This document shows, piece by piece, positions 15,811 to 24,065 of a DNA stretch of 64,000 bases (positions within the stretch are counted from its first letter, which is position 1; every line of letters starts with the position of its first letter). Source of the stretch: Streptomyces panaciradicis. GTDB lineage: Bacteria; Actinomycetota; Actinomycetes; Streptomycetales; Streptomycetaceae. The position numbers and the translations under genes were made by a program. Below the pieces are notes generated by a model. It worked only from the letters and a program-made list of their open reading frames with translations, was not told the DNA's origin and made no database searches. The stretch is from assembly GCF_023516615.1 (NCBI RefSeq), contig NZ_JAMGBF010000109.1, forward strand, positions 1-64,000. The letters are read 5' to 3'.

Positions 15811-16965
15811 TCAGGCGGCCGTGCCGACCGGGGCCGGCGGCTCGGTGCGGATGGTGACCTCGTGGGCGTCGTTGACGTTGTTCGCGTGCACCGGGTTGCG
15901 GCGCGAGAGCAGCACGATGCCCGCGGCGAGGGCGGCGCCGACCAGGGCGACGACGACCGTGCCGAGGTCGCCGCCGTGCTTGACGGCGCTCGCCGAGACG
16001 CCGCCGACCAGCGCGGCGGCGGGCAGTGTAATCAGCCAGGCGGCGACCATGCGGCCGGCGACGCCCCAGCGGACCTCCGCCAGCCGCCGGCCGAGACCGG
16101 CGCCGAGGATGGAGCCGGAGGCGACCTGGGTGGTGGACAGGGCGAAGCCCAGGTGGGCCGAGGCGAGGATGACGGTCGTGGAGGCCGTCTCCGCGGCGAA
16201 GCCCTGCGGCGACTGGATCTCGGTCAGGCCCTTGCCCATCGTGCGGATGATCCGCCAGCCGCCGATGTAGGTGCCGAGGCCGATGGCGAGACCCGCGGAG
16301 GCGATCACCCACACGGGCGGGCCGGCGTCGTGGCCGAGGGCGCCGGCGGAGATCAGGGTCAGGGTGATGATGCCCATGGTCTTCTGCGCGTCGTTGGTGC
16401 CGTGCGCGAGGGAGACCAGGGAGGCCGAGGCGATCTGGCCGAGCCGGAAGCCCTTGGTGACCGAGCCCCTGCGGGCGCGGGCGGTGAGCCGGTAGGCGCA
16501 GTAGGTGGCGATCAGGGCGGCGACGCCGGCCACGACCGGCGAGGCCACGGCCGGGATCAGCACCTTCTCGACCACCTTGTCGAAGTGCACGCCGTGGGAG
16601 CCGGCCCCGACCCACACGGCCCCGATCAGGCCGCCGAACAGCGCGTGCGACGAACTCGACGGCAGCCCGAGCAGCCAGGTCAGCAGGTTCCACAGGATCG
16701 CCCCCACCAGCCCGGCGAAGATCATCGCCGGGCTGACGAGTGTGTCGTCGACGATCCCCCCGGAGATCGTTTTCGCGACCTCCGTCGACAGGAAGGCTCC
16801 GACGATGTTGAGGACTCCGCTGACCAGGACCGCGGTCCTGGGTTTGAGCGCGCCGGTGGCGATGGAGGTGGCCATCGCGTTCGCCGTGTCGTGGAATCCG
16901 TTGGTGAAGTCGAAGGCGAGAGCCGTGACGATGACGACCGCCACGAGGAACGTGATGTGGTCCAT
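15811..16965 (-). CDS. Low-affinity inorganic phosphate permease (Pit/PHO-4 family)
   Basis: 384-residue integral membrane protein with about ten helices. It has the two PiT signature repeats: DFTNGFHDTANAMAT near the N-terminus and SLAHGTNDAQKTMGI near residue 220. It couples entry of metal-phosphate to the proton gradient. ATG 16965 chosen, since longer in-frame sequence is not homologous. Probable operon with the small membrane protein and PPK2. Confidence 0.9.
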   Translation of the reverse strand: MDHITFLVAVVIVTALAFDFTNGFHDTANAMATSIATGALKPRTAVLVSGVLNIVGAFLSTEVAKTISGGIVDDTLVSPAMIFAGLVGAILWNLLTWLLGLPSSSSHALFGGLIGAVWVGAGSHGVHFDKVVEKVLIPAVASPVVAGVAALIATYCAYRLTARARRGSVTKGFRLGQIASASLVSLAHGTNDAQKTMGIITLTLISAGALGHDAGPPVWVIASAGLAIGLGTYIGGWRIIRTMGKGLTEIQSPQGFAAETASTTVILASAHLGFALSTTQVASGSILGAGLGRRLAEVRWGVAGRMVAAWLITLPAAALVGGVSASAVKHGGDLGTVVVALVGAALAAGIVLLSRRNPVHANNVNDAHEVTIRTEPPAPVGTAA

Positions 16966-17067
16966 CGCCCCATGGGAACAAGCGCTTTCGTACAGCAGGC
17001 GAACTGAGGGCGAAGCCCGTGTCCGCTTCCGGCGCCCGGCCGGTGAGGATCGTGCGATGCTGACGTG

Positions 17068-17460
17068 ATGAACCGTGAGGACCTGGTACGCCTGCGCGGG
17101 GCGCGCGACCGCATGGACCGCGAGTACGCCGAACCCCTCGACGTGGCCGCCCTCGCGCGCACCGCCCTGATGTCGCCGGGCCACTTCCAGCGCAGCTTCC
17201 GCGAGGCCTACGGCGAGACCCCGTACGGCTATCTGATGACCCGTCGCGTCGAGCGCGCCAAGCTCCTGCTGCGCCGCGGCGACCTCACCGTCACCGAGGT
17301 CTGCATGGCGGTCGGCTGTACCTCGCTGGGCTCCTTCAGCGCCCGCTTCACCGAGCTGGTCGGCGAGACGCCCAGCTCCTACCGGGCCCGCTCGCACGAG
17401 GAGAGCGCGGAGATCCCGCCCTGCGTGGTGCGCGCGTACACGCGTCCACGACGGACCTGA
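17068..17460 (+). CDS. AraC-type helix-turn-helix regulator, DNA-binding domain only
   Basis: 130 residues, nearly all AraC/XylS DNA-binding domain with both HTH units: LDVAALARTALMSPGHFQRS and LTVTEVCMAVGCTSLGSFS. No ligand-binding domain. The VOC-fold gene follows 27 bp later on the same strand, so that small protein may supply ligand sensing or be the target. Confidence 0.85.
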   Translation: MNREDLVRLRGARDRMDREYAEPLDVAALARTALMSPGHFQRSFREAYGETPYGYLMTRRVERAKLLLRRGDLTVTEVCMAVGCTSLGSFSARFTELVGETPSSYRARSHEESAEIPPCVVRAYTRPRRT

Positions 17461-17487
17461 CGGCGGCCGGGACCTTAGGTTGGAACC

Positions 17488-17901
17488 ATGGACCTGAAAC
17501 TGCACAACTGTTTCATCGCCGTCGACGACCACGACAAGGCGATCGCCTTCTACTGCGACGTCCTCGGCCTGGAGATCCGCAACGACGTCAAGTACGAGGG
17601 CATGCGGTGGACGACCGTCGGGCCGCCGCTGCAGCCCGACGTGTCGATCGTCCTGGAGCCGCCCGCGGCCAACCCCGACCTCTCGCCCGCCGACCGTGAC
17701 GTGATGGAGCAGCTGCTGGCCAAGGGCGTGCTGCGCGGGGTCAACTTCACCACCGAGGACTGCGACGCCCTCTTCGCCCGCGTCTCGGCGTCCGGCGCCG
17801 AGGTGGTCCAGGAACCGACGGACATGCCGTACGGGGTACGCGACTGCGCGTTCCGCGACCCGGCGGGGAACATGCTGCGGTTCATGGAGCGGAAGAGCTG
17901 A
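17488..17901 (+). CDS. VOC-family (glyoxalase/bleomycin-resistance fold) protein
   Basis: 137 residues with two beta-alpha-beta-beta-beta modules: residues 3-60 (CFIAVDDHDKAIAFYCDVLG) and 75-135 (ending RDPAGNMLRFME). Metal-dependent dioxygenase, lyase or resistance activities are known in the superfamily; none can be chosen here. Follows the AraC regulator. Confidence 0.8.
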   Translation: MDLKLHNCFIAVDDHDKAIAFYCDVLGLEIRNDVKYEGMRWTTVGPPLQPDVSIVLEPPAANPDLSPADRDVMEQLLAKGVLRGVNFTTEDCDALFARVSASGAEVVQEPTDMPYGVRDCAFRDPAGNMLRFMERKS

Positions 17902-18118
17902 CCGTCGCCCAGGCACACACGAGGATCGTGCGGCCCTCCTCTTCCGGGCAGTCGCGGGGAGCGGGCCGCTCGGTGTGGGGCGCGTTCTCCCAGCGGGTGG
18001 GGGGCGGCGGCGCGGCGGAGTCCCGCAGCCACAGGGTGAGCAGTCCTCCGGCGGCCACCGCGACGGCCCACGCGATCACCGCCCACCGCCACAGTCGGGG
18101 GCGCGATAAGCCGATCAT
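17882..18118 (-). CDS. Small membrane-anchored or secreted protein
   Basis: 78 residues. One hydrophobic helix (about residues 13-31, AVIAWAVAVAAGGLLTLWL) and a Pro-rich tail with two Cys. Start overlaps the stop of the DUF952 gene as ATGA, supporting translation. Its 3' end is antisense to the VOC gene over 20 bp. Function unknown. Confidence 0.5.
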   Translation of the reverse strand: MIGLSRPRLWRWAVIAWAVAVAAGGLLTLWLRDSAAPPPPTRWENAPHTERPAPRDCPEEEGRTILVCAWATVSSSAP

Positions 18119-18432
18119 GCCCAGGGCTCCACGTCCACCACGGCGGCCACCGGTATCGGCCCGTACACGTGCGGGAACGCCTCCCCGCCCGGCCTGTCCG
18201 TCTCGTACTTCACGGGTACGTCGAGACGGTCGGGGTCGATGACCAGGACCACCAGGTCGTCCAGGTCCGCGAAGAAGCGGCGGGCCGTGCCCGGGAGCTG
18301 GGCGCGGGTGGAGCAGTGGATGAAGCCCTCCTGCGCGAGGGTGCGGCCGCGCGTGGACGTCTCGTACGTTCCCCTCGCACGGGCGGCCTCCCACAGGGAG
18401 CGCTCGGTGATGTGGACGATGTGCTCGCTCAT
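18115..18432 (-). CDS. DUF952-family protein
   Basis: 105 residues. Core pattern FIHCSTRAQLPGTARRFF, then VVLVIDP and FPHVYGPIPVAAVV, which is the DUF952 family (resembling ADP-ribosyltransferase-fold proteins; function unknown). Cytoplasmic. Coupled to the downstream small membrane protein. Confidence 0.8.
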   Translation of the reverse strand: MSEHIVHITERSLWEAARARGTYETSTRGRTLAQEGFIHCSTRAQLPGTARRFFADLDDLVVLVIDPDRLDVPVKYETDRPGGEAFPHVYGPIPVAAVVDVEPWA

Positions 18433-18496
18433 GGGGTCACGGTACGGCGCGTCGCGCGGACCGAGGGCGCCTGCCCCCGGTGGTCGGCACGGGCTC

Positions 18497-18691
18497 TCAG
18501 GATTCTTCGGCGGTCCTCCCGCCCGGCTCCCCGCGGGGCTCGGCGCCGCCGGGGACGTACGCCGCGCACTCGCGGTTGTGGCAGGGGCCCGGTGTCCACA
18601 GCGGGACCCAGGCGCCGAGCGTCTTGTGCCGCTTGACGACGGTCTCCACGGGCTGTCCGCAGACGGGACAGACCTGGTCCGAGCTGTCCAT
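18497..18691 (-). CDS. Small zinc-ribbon-like protein
   Basis: 64 residues with CPVC at residues 8-11 and CHNREC near 38-43, a four-Cys zinc-ribbon spacing. The tail is Gly/Arg/Glu-rich. Common as a hypothetical protein in Streptomyces. No function known. Confidence 0.6.
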   Translation of the reverse strand: MDSSDQVCPVCGQPVETVVKRHKTLGAWVPLWTPGPCHNRECAAYVPGGAEPRGEPGGRTAEES

Positions 18692-18771
18692 GCCCTCAGG
18701 GTAGGCCGGTCCCCGCTGGCGCGCGCAGCCACCGCACGGCCGGCCACCCGCCCGCCCTGGGCGCCGGATGG

Positions 18772-19386
18772 TCAGGGGGTACGGGGTTCGCGGGGGGTAC
18801 GGGGTTCGCGCCACATCGGCCACATGCTGGGGCCGTCGGGAAGGTCCAGGGGGGCGCGGGCGGGCTCGAAGCCCAGGCGCTCGTACAGGGCGCGGCTGCG
18901 GGCGCTGCTCGCCTCCAGGTAGGCGGGGCGGCCGTCGCGGTCGCAGCGGTCGAGGACCCGCCGGATCAGCGCGGTGCCCAGGCCCTCGCCCTGCCGCCCG
19001 GGCGCCACGCCGATCATCCACAGGTACTCGTGGGCGCGGCCCGCCGGATGGATCTCCGCCGTCAGCCTGCCGATCAGTTCGACGCGCTCGTTGTCCGGGT
19101 CGACGGCGGCCCGCAGCTGCTTCGCGCCGCCGTCGTCGCCGTCGTGCGCGTCGGCGGGCACGGGCAGCCACAGCGCGCACGCGCTGCCGTCCTCGGTGAC
19201 GTCGATCCGCCCCTCGGCGAGCACGATCCCGGTGAAGGCGGCCATCAGCCGGTGGTGCGTCGTACGGCGGTACTCCTCCCCGGGGAAGACCCAGCCGCTG
19301 ACCGGATCGTCCTGGAACGCCTCGTCCAGCAGCCGGACGACCATGTCGTGGTCGCCCTCGCCGGCCGTCCGGATCGCCACGGTCAT
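18772..19386 (-). CDS. GNAT-family N-acetyltransferase
   Basis: 204 residues. The acetyl-CoA site is visible as IGVAPGRQGEGLGTALIRRV, followed by YLEASSARSRALYERLGF. The C-terminal end carries a short duplicated REPRTP encoded by a repeated GGGGTACGGGGTTCGCG-like unit, likely slippage. Substrate unknown. Confidence 0.82.
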   Translation of the reverse strand: MTVAIRTAGEGDHDMVVRLLDEAFQDDPVSGWVFPGEEYRRTTHHRLMAAFTGIVLAEGRIDVTEDGSACALWLPVPADAHDGDDGGAKQLRAAVDPDNERVELIGRLTAEIHPAGRAHEYLWMIGVAPGRQGEGLGTALIRRVLDRCDRDGRPAYLEASSARSRALYERLGFEPARAPLDLPDGPSMWPMWREPRTPREPRTP

Positions 19387-19473
19387 GCGCCGCCCCTTCG
19401 TCTCAACCGCCTTTGCACACACGGGGGTTGAGCCTATCCGGAACATCGGGGAGCGCAACGGGAAAGAACGGGG

Positions 19474-19498
19474 CCCGCACACCGTGGGGATGTGCGGG
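19474..19498 (-). terminator. Hairpin after the encapsulin-prenyl synthase operon
   Basis: Stem CCCGCACA (19474-19481) with TGTGCGGG (19491-19498), 9-nt loop, about 90 bp past the prenyl synthase stop. A plausible terminator for the minus-strand operon. Confidence 0.5.
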
Positions 19499-19585
19499 AC
19501 CCGTCGTCCGGGGCCCCCGGCGGCGGTACGGGGTCAGGAGCCGTACGGCCGGGCCGGTGGGCCCCGGAGTCTTCGTGCGGGACGG

Positions 19586-20704
19586 TCAGCCGGTGCGCCG
19601 GGTCACGAACTCCGCCAGCGCCAGCAGCCCGCCCGCCGCCTCCGGGGCGGGGACCGCACGGGACAGCTCGCCCATCGCGCGGGCCATCCGGTCGGCGGCC
19701 TCCACCTGCGCCCAGTCCCGCCCCCCGGCCCGCTCGACGGCGAGGGCGGTGCGCGCCATGTCCTCCTTGTCGTACGGCGCCTCGTACAACGCGGCCAGTT
19801 CGGCGGCCGCCGGTGTGCCCGAGGTCAGGGCGGCGACCACCGGCAGGGACTTCTTGCGGGCGGCCAGGTCGGCGCCGGCCGGCTTGCCGGTGCGGTCCGG
19901 GTCGCCCCATATGCCGATGACGTCGTCGATGAGCTGGAAGGCGAGCCCGGCCTGGCGGCCGAACGCGTCCAGCGCCTCGACGTCCTCCTCCCCGGCGCCC
20001 GCGAACAGCGCGCCGAGCGCACACGCGCACCCCAGCAGCGCGCCCGTCTTGGCCTCGGCCATGGTCAGCACCTCGTCGAGGCCGACCTCGCCGGGCCGGC
20101 GCCGCTCCAGTGCCGTGTCCGTGTGCTGTCCGGCGCACAGTTCCACGACGCAGGCCGCGAGCCGGGCCGCGGCCGCGGGGGCCGCCGGATGCGGGTCCTC
20201 GGCGAGCAGCCTCAGGGCCAGGGCCTGCAGGGCGTCCCCGGCGAGGATCGCGTCGGCGTCGCCGAACACCGTCCACGCGGTGGGCCGGTGGCGGCGGGTG
20301 GTGTCGCGGTCCATCACGTCGTCGTGCAGCAGCGTGAAGTTGTGCACCAGTTCCACCGCGGCCGCCGCCCGTACGGCCGCCCCGGCCGCCGCCGGTCCGC
20401 CGAGCGCGGTGGCCGCGGTGAGGACGAGCGCGGGCCGGATCGCCTTGCCGGCGTTGCCGGACGACGGTGTCCCGTCGGCGCGCTCCCACCCGAAGTGGTA
20501 GAGCGCGATACGGCGCATCGAGCCGGGCAACGAGTCGATGGCGGCGCGCAGTTCGGGGTCGACCGATGCCCGGGTGCGCTCCAGGATCGCCGTCGCCTCG
20601 TGGCCGTCGAGCGTCACCGGCCCCGCGGGGCGGTACCGTGCCGGGGCACGGTCTCTCGCGTCGTCGGCGCGGTGCTTCGTCTCCGCCAGGAACTCGGCGG
20701 TCAT
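19586..20704 (-). CDS. Polyprenyl diphosphate synthase, probable encapsulin cargo
   Basis: 372-residue trans-isoprenyl diphosphate synthase: condenses allylic diphosphates with isopentenyl diphosphate. First Asp-rich motif DDVMD at 128-132, second DDVIGIWGD at 260-268, AGKAIRP near 86-91 replacing GGKRxRP. It directly follows the encapsulin gene (112 bp). The N-terminal 35 residues are charged and Pro-rich, unlike the globular family core. The frame stays open upstream, with an in-frame GTG at 20758 that would add a Gly/Ser/Pro-rich stretch. ATG 20704 has a good site (GAGGGGGAG). Family 2B encapsulins are known to enclose prenyltransferases through disordered N-termini, so loading into the shell is the best inference. 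Confidence 0.85.
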   Translation of the reverse strand: MTAEFLAETKHRADDARDRAPARYRPAGPVTLDGHEATAILERTRASVDPELRAAIDSLPGSMRRIALYHFGWERADGTPSSGNAGKAIRPALVLTAATALGGPAAAGAAVRAAAAVELVHNFTLLHDDVMDRDTTRRHRPTAWTVFGDADAILAGDALQALALRLLAEDPHPAAPAAAARLAACVVELCAGQHTDTALERRRPGEVGLDEVLTMAEAKTGALLGCACALGALFAGAGEEDVEALDAFGRQAGLAFQLIDDVIGIWGDPDRTGKPAGADLAARKKSLPVVAALTSGTPAAAELAALYEAPYDKEDMARTALAVERAGGRDWAQVEAADRMARAMGELSRAVPAPEAAGGLLALAEFVTRRTG

Positions 20705-20816
20705 GGTCTCCCCCTCGGTCGGTCCGCGGACGGCGGCGTCTGAACTCCGGCCGGGCACATACGACCGAGGTCTACCCGCCCCGCCGGGCGAGGACACTGC
20801 TTCCAGGGGGCGAACG

Positions 20817-22223
20817 TCACCTCCAGCGACCGATCTCGACGTTCTCCAGGACACCGAGCGCGTCCGGGACGAGGACGGCGGCCGAGTAGTAGGCCGTCAC
20901 CAGGTACTTGATGATCGCCTGTTCGTTGATGCCCATGAAGCGCACGGACAGGCTGGGCTCGATCTCGTCCGGGATGCCGGCCTGCTGCAGGCCGACGACG
21001 CCCTGCTCGGCCTCGCCGGTACGCATGGCGATGATGGAGCTGGTCCGCGCCTCGGTGACGGGGATCTTGTTGCAGGGGTAGATCGGCACACCCCGCCAGG
21101 TGGGGATGCGGTTGCCGCCCACCTCGATGGTCTCCGGGACCAGTCCGCGCTTGTTGAACTCGCGGCCGATCGCGGAGATCGCGCGCGGGTGCGCCAGCAT
21201 GAACTTGGTGCCGCGCCGCCGGCTGAGCAGCTCGTCCAGGTCGTCGGGGCTGGGCACACCGTCGTGCGGCTGCAGCCGCTGGTCGTACTCGCAGTTGTGC
21301 AGCAGCCCGAACTCCCGGTTGTTGACCAGCTCGTGCTCCTGGCGCTCCTTCAACGCCTCGACGGTCAGCCGCAGTTGCTGCTCGGTCTGGTTCATCGGCT
21401 GGTTGTAGAGGTCGGCCACGCGCGTGTGGATGCGCAGCACGGTCTGGGCGACGCTCAGTTCGTACTCGCGGGGCCTGGCCTCGTAGTCGACGAAGGTGTG
21501 CGGGATGTCCGGCTCGCCGGAGTGGCCGGCGGCGAGCTCGATCGCCTTCTCGCCGTACCTGTTGGTGTCCTGCTCGGGGATCGCGCGCAGCCGCCGGAGG
21601 TGTTCGCTCAGGGACGCCGCACGCTCCGCGACCTGGTCGACGTCCTGCCGGGACAGGACCAGCACGGTGCAGGCGGTGGCCGCGCGGGCGGTGTACTCCC
21701 AGATGGCGTCGGGGTCCAGCAGCGCGGACTCGCCGAGGTAGGAGCCGTCGCCGAGCACGCCGAGGACCGCGTCGTCGCCGTAGGGGCCCGTGCCGACCTT
21801 CTCGACCCTGCCGTGCGCCAGCAGGAAGACCTCGTCCGTCCGGCTGCCGAAGGAGGCGATCAGCGATCCGGGCGCGTACTCCTGCTGCCGGCAGCGCTGG
21901 GCGAGTTCGGACAGCACCTCCTCGTCCTCGTAGGAGCGCAGCGCGGGCAGCTCACCCAGTTCGGCGGGGATGACCTCGACGCGGTCGCCCGTCTTCACGA
22001 ACGTGATGCGGCCGTCCCCCACCGCGTAGGTCAGTCGCCGGTTCACCCGGTACGTACCGCCCTGCACGTTCACCCACGGCAGCATGCGCAGCAGCCAGCG
22101 GGAGCTGATCTCCTGCATCTGCGGCGCGGACTTGGTCGTGGTGGCCAGGTTCCGCGCGGCGGCCGTGCCGAGACTCTGCTGCGGCCTGCCCTGCTCCGTA
22201 CGGACCTCTTCGCCTACCGACAT
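20817..22223 (-). CDS. eshB: Family 2B encapsulin shell protein with cyclic-nucleotide-binding domain (EshB-like)
   Basis: 468 residues. Residues 1-85 begin the HK97-type shell (SSRWLLRMLPWVNVQGGTYR). Residues about 90-215 are an inserted cNMP-binding domain with a recognisable phosphate-binding cassette (GESALL at 164-169, RAAT at 180-183). Residues 220-468 complete the shell (NNREFGLLHNCEYDQRLQ; LSVRFMGINEQAIIKYLV). This is the EshA/EshB family of Streptomyces, now recognised as family 2B encapsulins that self-assemble into icosahedral nanocompartments. ATG 22223 follows GGGAGGG. Adjacent prenyl synthase is the likely cargo; the cNMP domain may gate or sense. Confidence 0.85.
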   Translation of the reverse strand: MSVGEEVRTEQGRPQQSLGTAAARNLATTTKSAPQMQEISSRWLLRMLPWVNVQGGTYRVNRRLTYAVGDGRITFVKTGDRVEVIPAELGELPALRSYEDEEVLSELAQRCRQQEYAPGSLIASFGSRTDEVFLLAHGRVEKVGTGPYGDDAVLGVLGDGSYLGESALLDPDAIWEYTARAATACTVLVLSRQDVDQVAERAASLSEHLRRLRAIPEQDTNRYGEKAIELAAGHSGEPDIPHTFVDYEARPREYELSVAQTVLRIHTRVADLYNQPMNQTEQQLRLTVEALKERQEHELVNNREFGLLHNCEYDQRLQPHDGVPSPDDLDELLSRRRGTKFMLAHPRAISAIGREFNKRGLVPETIEVGGNRIPTWRGVPIYPCNKIPVTEARTSSIIAMRTGEAEQGVVGLQQAGIPDEIEPSLSVRFMGINEQAIIKYLVTAYYSAAVLVPDALGVLENVEIGRWR

Positions 22224-22519
22224 ATGAGAATTGCCCTCCCGGTCATGGACGGCGGCCGAGCCGCACACCCATCGCGATCTGCGTTGACCAGCCTTCCATC
22301 ACGGAGCGTGTCGGTGCTATTACCCGAAAGAGCGGGAATGGATCACGAGCGGCCTGGGCAGATGCGCGGTCCGTGCACAGCCGGCCGGGAGTGCCGGGTG
22401 TCCGAAAAGCGCCCCCTCGTCACGAGCACGATGTGTAACTGCCCATGCACTGTCGGTAAAAGAAGCGGCACGAGGAGGCCGCAACCGGCGGCCGTCAGCA
22501 CGGCACGAAGGAGGCGGTC

Positions 22520-23110
22520 ATGGCCTCACCCATGTCCGCGGGCAGTTTTCTGGACGCTCTCCGGGCGGAGGGCGTCACCGTCGTCGAGGTCGGCGACTGG
22601 GCGCATCACAACCGCAACCACAAGGGCCCGTGGGGACCGGTCCACGGCGTGATGATCCACCACACGGCGTCGAGCGGCGGCGAGCGGACGGTGGAGATCT
22701 GCCGGGACGGCTACGAGGCCCTGCCCGGTCCGCTGTGCCACGGCGTGATCACCAAGGACGGCACGGTCCACCTGGTCGGCTACGGCCGCGCCAACCACGC
22801 GGGCCTCGGCGACGACGACGTGCTGCGCGCGGTGATCGCCGAGAAGGCGCTGCCGCCGGACAACGAGGCCGACACGGACGGCAACCGGTACTTCTACGGC
22901 TTCGAGTGCGAGAACCTCGGCGACGGCCACGACCCCTGGCCGCAGGCCCAGCTGGACGCCATCGAGAAGGCGGCGGCCGCGGTGTGCCGGCACCACGGGT
23001 GGACGGAGCGATCGGTGATCGGGCACCGGGAGTGGCAGCCGGGGAAGGTCGACCCGAAGGGGTTCACGATGACCTGGCTCAGGGAGCGGATCCGCGAGCG
23101 CCTGAAGTGA
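22520..23110 (+). CDS. N-acetylmuramoyl-L-alanine amidase (Amidase_2 / PGRP fold)
   Basis: 196 residues. Zinc ligands fit HGVMIHHTASSG and a late His in VIGHREWQPGKVDPKG; Tyr/Glu catalytic surroundings in YFYGFECENLG. It cleaves the lactyl-amide bond of peptidoglycan. No signal peptide is visible, unusual for a cell-wall enzyme, so phage-like or lysis-released action is possible. Ribosome site GGAGG before ATG 22520. Confidence 0.85.
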   Translation: MASPMSAGSFLDALRAEGVTVVEVGDWAHHNRNHKGPWGPVHGVMIHHTASSGGERTVEICRDGYEALPGPLCHGVITKDGTVHLVGYGRANHAGLGDDDVLRAVIAEKALPPDNEADTDGNRYFYGFECENLGDGHDPWPQAQLDAIEKAAAAVCRHHGWTERSVIGHREWQPGKVDPKGFTMTWLRERIRERLK

Positions 23111-23132
23111 CGTACCAGGTCACAATGGTCGG

Positions 23133-24065
23133 GTGACCGGCCCCGACACCCTGCGCCCCCGCCTCCCCTCCCCCGTGCAGGAGCTGTCGGACCCGCGCTT
23201 CGCCCGCCACGGCCTGCGCCTCCTCCTCAAGCGCGACGACCTCATTCACCCGGATCTGGTCGGCAACAAGTGGCGCAAGCTCGCGCCCAACCTGCGCGCC
23301 GCGGCCGGCCGGACGCTGGTCACCTTCGGCGGGGCCTACTCCAACCACCTGCGGGCCACGGCCGCGGCCGGCCGCCTCCTCGGGCTGCCGACCGTCGGCG
23401 TGGTCCGCGGCCAGGAGCTCGCCGGCCGGCCCCTCAACCCCTCCCTGGCCCGGTGCGCGGCCGACGGCATGCGCCTGCACTTCGTGGACCGGTCGACGTA
23501 CCGCCGCAAGACCGAGCCGGACATCCTCGCGCGCGTGCTGCACGCGGCGGGCGCCGAGGACGCGTACGTCGTCCCGGAGGGCGGCAGCAACGCGGCGGCG
23601 GTACGCGGCTGCCGGGCCCTGGGCGAGGAACTGGGCGACCGGGCCGACGTCGTGGGCGTGGCCTGCGGCACCGGCGGCACCCTGGCCGGACTCGCCGCCG
23701 GACTCCCGCCCGGCCGGCGTGCCCTCGGCATACCGGTCCTCAAGGGCGGCTTCCTCACCAGTGACATACGGCGCCTCCAGGAGGAGGCGTTCGGCGGCCC
23801 GCGCGGCACCTGGCACCTCGACGACCGCTTCCACTTCGGCGGCTACGCGCGCGTGCCCGCGGAACTCGACGCCTTCGCCGAGGACTTCGAGCAGCGCCAC
23901 GCGGTGCCGGTGGAGCGGCTGTATGTCGCCAAGTTGCTGTACGGACTTGTCGCCCTGGCGCAGGAGGGAGCGTTCCCGCACGGGACGACCGTGGCGGCCG
24001 TGGTGACCGGGCGCCCCTTCCCCCAGACCCCGCGACGCCGGGCTGATCCAAACGGCAGGCCCTAA
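23133..24065 (+). CDS. PLP-dependent D-cysteine desulfhydrase / ACC-deaminase-like enzyme
   Basis: 310 residues, fold-type II (tryptophan synthase beta) PLP enzyme. Lys46 in LVGNKWRKL is the Schiff-base lysine; GGAYSNHLRATAAAG binds substrate; CGTGGTLAGLAAG is the PLP phosphate loop. Family members deaminate D-cysteine or 1-aminocyclopropane-1-carboxylate. GTG start. Its stop overlaps the convergent antiporter stop. Confidence 0.82.
   Translation: MTGPDTLRPRLPSPVQELSDPRFARHGLRLLLKRDDLIHPDLVGNKWRKLAPNLRAAAGRTLVTFGGAYSNHLRATAAAGRLLGLPTVGVVRGQELAGRPLNPSLARCAADGMRLHFVDRSTYRRKTEPDILARVLHAAGAEDAYVVPEGGSNAAAVRGCRALGEELGDRADVVGVACGTGGTLAGLAAGLPPGRRALGIPVLKGGFLTSDIRRLQEEAFGGPRGTWHLDDRFHFGGYARVPAELDAFAEDFEQRHAVPVERLYVAKLLYGLVALAQEGAFPHGTTVAAVVTGRPFPQTPRRRADPNGRP

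Noticed and set aside
16966..17067. PHO box in front of the phosphate permease
   Set aside because: Only a single GGTTCATC-like unit, without the 11-bp direct repeats that PhoP needs.
20817..22223. Plain Crp-like transcription regulator
   Set aside because: There is no DNA-binding HTH after the cyclic-nucleotide domain, and about 250 further residues fit the EshA/encapsulin shell instead.
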